From Rhynchospora pubera (lineage: Eukaryota; Streptophyta; Magnoliopsida; Poales; Cyperaceae), in the NCBI GenBank assembly GCA_028095005.1, contig CM051461.1:174475144-174539143 (forward strand): DNA of 64,000 nt. Direction: 5' to 3'. The translations under genes were made by a program, and so were the position numbers. A model generated the notes under the pieces. That model was not told the origin of the DNA, did no database searches, and saw only the letters and a list, made by a program, of their open reading frames with translations. Each line of letters starts with the position of its first letter. The first letter of the stretch is position 1. This document shows, piece by piece, positions 58,757 through 64,000 of this stretch.

Positions 58757-59063
58757 TAGGGCTGTCAAAACGTGGTAAGTGGCACGGAATGACACCAAAT
58801 TGTTACCGTGTCGCTTATTAAACGGTACAATATCGGCATGTCACTTACCATTTCATTTATTAAACGAAACAATTTTTTGTGCCATCAACCGTATATTACA
58901 CATAAAACGGTTTGAAATGAGGTTGAAATGGTCAAAACGGTATAACCAACTGTGCCATCAACCGTGCCACTTAAAAAACGGTATAATTTTTTGTGCCACA
59001 AATCGTTCCATTTTGGTTAAACGAAACGGCATAACAGTAAACGGTGCACCGTTGACAGCCCTA
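58757..59063. mobile_element. hAT-type MITE
   Basis: 307 bp, ends TAGGGCTGTCAA and TTGACAGCCCTA, perfect 8-bp TSD CTCTGTTA (58749-58756 and 59064-59071). The interior repeats AAACGGTA and GTGCCA(C/T)-type motifs. Confidence 0.9.
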
Positions 59064-59718
59064 CTCTGTTATATTCTTTTCTATTGGTTTGCAACAAATT
59101 GTCTTAAAACTCAGTCTGTCATATGTTACAATTATTTAAAGATAAAAATATATAAGAAAAAAAATTATAATTAATTTATAATTTTTTAATATTCATAAAT
59201 CGTATTGATGATACACACATGAAATGTAAATTTATTATGTCACGACTCACGAGCCCTGAGTTGAGCTCAATAAACTCCACTCATTAGCCAATCCGAGTCG
59301 GCGATACCAACTCAAGTTTCGATGATTCGAGTTACAATTCTAGCTCCGCCTCCGTGTAAGTAACCAAACTCGATACGTGTCCGACATAAATTATGCTTGT
59401 CTTGAGCAGTGTCGGGGCTATATATTGTAGCCTGCTCTTAATATTGCATCCCAGAATTACGTGGCTCCTTTCATAACTACAAAGTTTTGGCATTTTCCAT
59501 TGCTTTACACTTTACAGTATTCCAGGCTCCAGCTTAGCTTCAGTTTAACGCCAAGCGCCACGTAAGGGTCTACCATTAGCCTAGGTGTGTTTTCTTACTT
59601 GCATATCATCTCGGCTCCAGTCTCTAGTAAGCGGGACCCACTTACAAGGTACTGGGCCCTCTCACACCGAAAGCAAATATTGTAGCGTCCGGCGCTGCTC
59701 TTTTCAAAACAACTTAAT

Positions 59719-59866
59719 GGCTCCGTTTGGATAGGTGTGGGAAGAAAGGAAGAACAGAAGAAGTATTGGAAAGTGTGCAATTTTGTGAAGAGTTTGGATT
59801 ATTTATAATTTATTTTTTTTCTTTTTTCTTCTTTCTATCTTTTTCACAACGCATCCAAACGGTGCC
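59719..59866. mobile_element. Short Tourist-like MITE
   Basis: 148 bp, ends GGCTCCGTTTGGATA and CATCCAAACGGTGCC. The body is an imperfect inverted repeat (GGAAGAAAGGAAGAA with TTCTTTCTATCTTTTT). TSD not clear. Confidence 0.7.
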
Positions 59867-60522
59867 ATATGTCTAGGCCTAAAATATTTATAAGCCTATA
59901 TATGCATCCAATCCTGATCGAATGTGATCCAAGCCACATGTAATAAATATTTTTATTTAAATTATTATAGATAAACTGACGGATTTTTCCACAACAGTTA
60001 CTTAATGTATCTCTAATTAATGATAGGGAAAATAAATATTAAATACAGAGCCAAAATTGAGTTTAACTTTAACATTGGCTGATAGTGAACTCCTGTTTGC
60101 TTGCTCCATCGTGAAGGAGAAGACAGCTGTCACGAGTTTCTTTCTTTTCTTTTCTAATCTTTTCTTTTTGTCCCTTTCTCTGAGGTTTGCTTTTTATTTT
60201 TAGTCTAGCAGCCACGCTATAAGGGGCTGATATGGGGGGACATGTTAGGACACAGCAGTATGGCCGTACATTGTTTTGACTTGTGTTTGGAGTCTAAGAC
60301 ACTAAACCTTGTCATTTGTCCATCTTTTGTTAACTTTGATGGGTTTTAACTTGTTTGGTTATTTTAATTTGTCTACTTTCATTTGTCCTTCTTCGGTAAC
60401 TTTTATATCAATTAAAAGATGTCATTCCGTGATGGCTAGTATAAGTTACCCGGATACTTTTAGTACTCATTATGTTAGCATTGAGTAAATTAACATATCT
60501 TCTTAGAATATCGACTTTTGTT

Positions 60523-60676
60523 TTTTTTAAAAGATAAATTGGAGGTCTAAGCCATCCAACTTATTTTTAAATTAAATGTCTATGAAAGACCCCCCAGTCG
60601 AGTTTCAAACCTACGACCTTTCACTCAAGAAGTCAAAAAGCATTGTTCTTTGCAACTAGACAAAGAGCTGGTTCTC
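60523..60676 (-). mobile_element. SINE with 19-bp TSD
   Basis: Perfect TSD TAGAATATCGACTTTTGTT (60504-60522 and 60677-60695). The minus strand has an A-box-like TAGTTGCAAAGAAC, a B-box-like GGTTTGAAACTCGAC, the shared body ATAGACATTTAATTTAAAAA and an A-rich end. Same family as 50638-50770. Confidence 0.88.
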
Positions 60677-62013
60677 TAGAATATCGACTTTTGTTATTCA
60701 ATTTTCATTTAATATTCAATATTGGTCATATTATCGACGTCTGTCTAAAAGAAAATTCAAACTCTATGATATCGAAATGTTTGACCATAAGTATATTGAA
60801 TTTGATATTGTACATGTTGCAAAATTTGAGGTCATGTTGACTATTGTTGTATCGGTATGTGTATAGAATCTCATTAGTAATTTTTCTTTTGAACATACTT
60901 TAATTACAGGATGATTCGGTTTAGATTAAAAAATATCAATATGGAATGTTTACAATAAAAACCAAAATAGCCAAAGTTGATTTTTTTTTAAGGATGATTA
61001 TGAATTTTCTCTTTAATTATATTAATTTTATTAAACTAAAATTTATCAAACTATATATGCAAAGGGAAAAAATATTAAAAATATGGTTAAAAAATAGTAA
61101 ATGCGTCACCTAATGGGAAAACAAATAATAACCCGAACAATTTATAAATGGGTTAAAATTTTATTATATTCAATAAATTGTAAATCATCAAAATATTAAA
61201 GAAATCGATATGTCGATATGATTAAAAGATAATCGCTCTAAATAATTTCTATATGACTATATTGTTTTCTAATTTTTGTTTCCTTATGTTCCTTTTTTTT
61301 TATCATATACAAACTTGGCACATATACAATTCTAGTTTTCCAAGTCGAGTTAGACCGAGCTACAAGTAACGATTTTTTTTTTTTTATCGATTTTAGGCAA
61401 AACAATAGAAAATTATTTTGGGGCCAATTAAGGATTTTTCCTTTGAAAATAAGCAGTTGTTAACTGCCAGTTCCATTCTAGTTTGGCAAACAAAATAGAA
61501 GTATCCTTTACACGTAACTGTCTCAAAAACCCCAAAACAGAAAGACAACATCGGCACCGGTAATACTATCAAATGTTGAGCCGTAAGATCTTGTGCCGGT
61601 GCCAACTGCCATCCATCGATTAGGAAGATTATGATAGCTATGCAGTCGCTATATGAAATTAATTTAAAAGAGGAAAAAACTCAATTTCATACAAAACATC
61701 GGCATCACCGCATCGGATCAAATTATTAGCAGCCGGAAAAATATATTAAAGATCTCTGCGGAACGCCGGAAGCCAACAGCTTAATGTCAAATTAAACAAA
61801 GATAAAATCATAAAATATTCTGCCACTGATAGAAAAGGAACAACCGAACAAGTGTATATCAGAAACAAACTGAATTGACTGAACTGAACACAACCGAATT
61901 TCCTATATATAAAAAAAAAAGATAAATAAAAGGACTACAAACAAATTTCAATAGAGAAAAAAAATTAAAAAATAACAAGAAATGAGCTCTATTATTATGC
62001 GTAACAAGAACAC

Positions 62014-62826
62014 TTAAGAAGAAGTGTCATGAAGTATCCAATGCAAATCCATTGGAAGAGTTAACTTCGGCACAGTTGCGCTACTTCCTGCAATTGGAGT
62101 TGCAAGGAAGTGGGGATTTTGCTGCAAAATTTTTTGCACTTCCTTGCTTAGCCATCTATCCGCTGACGAGTCAACTGAAAATGACCTCCTTATTGGCACC
62201 ACAGTAAGCTGCTTTTCTCTCCTCATCTCTATGCTCTCATCTCCCCTGAAACTCAACTTCCCTGAATTCCTTTTACCTCCATCTCTAGGAGTACTGTTAG
62301 AGGTTGTGTCGACGTCATCTTCTCGGACATTTATCGCCACTTCAGTATTGATTTCTGGAAGAACATGGTTCATTTCCTGGTTCACAGCAATTGTGGAAGG
62401 ATTGGTAGTGATGGGTGACCTACACAAGGGACAATTTGCATTTGCACGCAACCATACATCAATGCAATCAACATGAAAAAAATGTAAACAGTTGGGTAAA
62501 ACCCTAATCTTCTCTTCCTCTTGAAATTCATTTATGCACACAGCACAGACATGGAAAACCCCCGACTCCTTTGGTTTACGATATGCGACAGTTGGTATGG
62601 ATTTTATTGTCAATTCATCTAGACCGTGCGACTCATTAGGCTCATGAACCGGCAAAGGATGATCATGGGTCCGATGAAGATGGCGACGAGACCGAGTGCT
62701 TCTTTCGGATCGGTGCAAATTTAGACAGCACTTGATGACAAAGATGTAGTAGCTTCCGAGGAGGATCAAGGCCGCAAAAACGCCGATTATGGTTAAGCCT
62801 AGAGTTGGGAAAGTTGTTATAGACAT
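62014..62826 (-). CDS. ATL-family RING-H2 E3 ubiquitin ligase
   Basis: Intronless, 270 residues. A hydrophobic membrane segment covers about residues 9-31, a basic region follows (ERSTRSRRHLHR), the GLD motif is at 68-70, and then a complete RING-H2: C94, C97, C113, H115, H118, C121, C132, C135 with the canonical spacing. These are the diagnostic parts of the plant Arabidopsis Toxicos en Levadura (ATL) family, membrane-anchored E3 ligases that attach ubiquitin to regulatory or defence proteins. A conserved RRSFSVDSS segment near residue 213 is typical of one ATL subgroup. The substrate is unknown. Upstream, the minus strand has TATATATA about 175 bp before the ATG. Confidence 0.95.
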   Translation of the reverse strand: MSITTFPTLGLTIIGVFAALILLGSYYIFVIKCCLNLHRSERSTRSRRHLHRTHDHPLPVHEPNESHGLDELTIKSIPTVAYRKPKESGVFHVCAVCINEFQEEEKIRVLPNCLHFFHVDCIDVWLRANANCPLCRSPITTNPSTIAVNQEMNHVLPEINTEVAINVREDDVDTTSNSTPRDGGKRNSGKLSFRGDESIEMRREKQLTVVPIRRSFSVDSSADRWLSKEVQKILQQNPHFLATPIAGSSATVPKLTLPMDLHWILHDTSS

Positions 62827-64000
62827 GGTGGAATGGAGAGGTATAGGTCTTGAGATATGCTTGGTTGGAGTGATTTATTCCACTGATGTAGTAACAAGGG
62901 GCAGAGTAAAAGGAGGGATAAGAGAAGTAATCTTGTGTGTGGAAGAGAGAAAAAATGAAAGGTTGAAGAAAATGAAATTTGGATTTTATGAGGTCATATA
63001 TATACTAGCATACTCTCATTCGAGTTGCTGGTTATGGCTTCTTATACAGTGTCAGAGACTAATTATATATTCTTACACAGTGTAACATGCCCAAAATAGT
63101 TCCAGAGGATTTTAATTGTAGTGGGTCTGGTTTGAAACGAGACTCGCAAACTTGGAAAGGCTTAGGTTATGAAAATGAAATTGACTGGTTAGAGCAAGGA
63201 TTAGACATAGTGGGAGAGAAACAGGGAAAAGGTTAATTTGTTGCTTGTTGGTTGGACTTTTCTCAGATAACTACTGTATCAAAGTCCATATGCGCTTTTG
63301 TCTTTATCATTTACCCAATCGGAAATGTTATTAGAAAATTTTCAAATTTTTACACGAAATATTCAGAATATCAAAATTGTGTGGATTTAGTATTATGTAT
63401 TTTAAACTGATTTGACCCCCCCCCCCAAAAAAAAAATCAATAAATCATAAAAAAAATGGATAGAAAATGGCATTTCCAATTTTATAAAGGATTAGTTTCT
63501 GAATTTTCTTTGTCAACTTTAGCAGAAAAGAATTTTGTTTATTTCCACAAAGCCTCTAACGTGTCCGAAGCCATACAAGCATAAGTGCAGAACTGCAGAT
63601 GAATGAAGATTTGTTCATTTTCACCAAATCTACCAAGTTATTCTGATATTGAATGAAAGATTTGCGATTAGCAACGTATTAATTTTGGATTATCTATGGC
63701 TGAAAGTTTATAATTTTGTATTCTAACCATGAAATATTATCTATGTTGTACACATATATAACACATGAAAAATAAAATTCCATGTAAGTTTTAACATTTG
63801 TATTGAGTTAACAATTGCAACACTCCATATTTTACGATCTTCGACGAAAGGAATTGTTAAGATTGTTAAATAAAATAATAATAAAATAAAAACATTCGCC
63901 AATGTCCTCTTGATAGCTGCTACCAAATTGTTTTGACAAAAAAATATATATTTAATTTGGCAATAGATTCGAATGATAAAACTTAAAATACCTTTTGAAG
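62827..64000. other. ATL promoter and intergenic sequence
   Basis: Contains the putative ATL TATA box (TATATATA on the minus strand at about 62997-63004), a C-run at about 63417-63426 and otherwise AT-rich DNA with no recognisable gene to the window end. Confidence 0.6.

Larger units (their letters stand above)
58592..62013. other. Intergenic, with MITEs and a SINE
   Basis: Holds the TPR 3' flank, a C-run (58686-58699), a hAT MITE, a Tourist-like MITE and a SINE. The small frames here show no supporting features. Confidence 0.65.

Overview
This window is AT-rich nuclear DNA from a flowering plant, most likely a eudicot. Five intron-bearing or plant-specific genes are spread through a dense, nested landscape of transposable elements. 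No bacterial signals are present. I read it by eye; gene identities rest on motifs and exon structure, and element identities on terminal repeats and target-site duplications (TSDs).

Layout. 1-3634 is the right part of a CACTA (En/Spm) transposon with a decayed multi-exon transposase/Ulp1-like gene and a right end packed with palindromes. 5238-10844 is a complete Mutator-like element (MULE) with a perfect 9-bp TSD. It holds a broken SWIM-type transposase, an intact 101-residue unknown ORF and a plus-strand hairpin that looks like a small-RNA precursor. 14363-15201 is a hAT element with another hAT inserted in it. 16662-26123 is a tandem pair of chromodomain Ty3/gypsy retrotransposon copies sharing one LTR; the second is truncated and carries a hAT insertion. 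26455-27690 is a block of minisatellites and a 104-bp tandem repeat.

Genes. 27981-31903 (+) is a six-exon conserved plant gene of unknown function. 36749-37877 (+) is an LBD16-like LOB-domain transcription factor, with a non-autonomous CACTA element (34042-36182) ending about 570 bp upstream. 51328-52704 (+) is an intronless BAHD acyltransferase of the anthocyanin/phenolic-glucoside malonyltransferase type. 54093-58591 (+) is a three-exon TPR protein with a likely organellar presequence; each of its introns holds a transposon. 62014-62826 (-) is a membrane-anchored ATL-type RING-H2 E3 ligase.

Other elements. There is a 2.5-kb solo LTR (38175-40673), a deletion derivative of the MULE (45415-46529), three copies of a roughly 299-bp MITE with 9-bp TSDs, several further MITEs, RTE and L1 LINE tails, and tRNA-derived SINEs with long TSDs. 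The host genes do not form a pathway.

The most unusual content is in the MULE. Three promoter-like modules, each an array of CGCGTTTATAAACGCG-type palindromes next to a TATA box, face three different units: a hairpin RNA candidate, a small ORF and the transposase.
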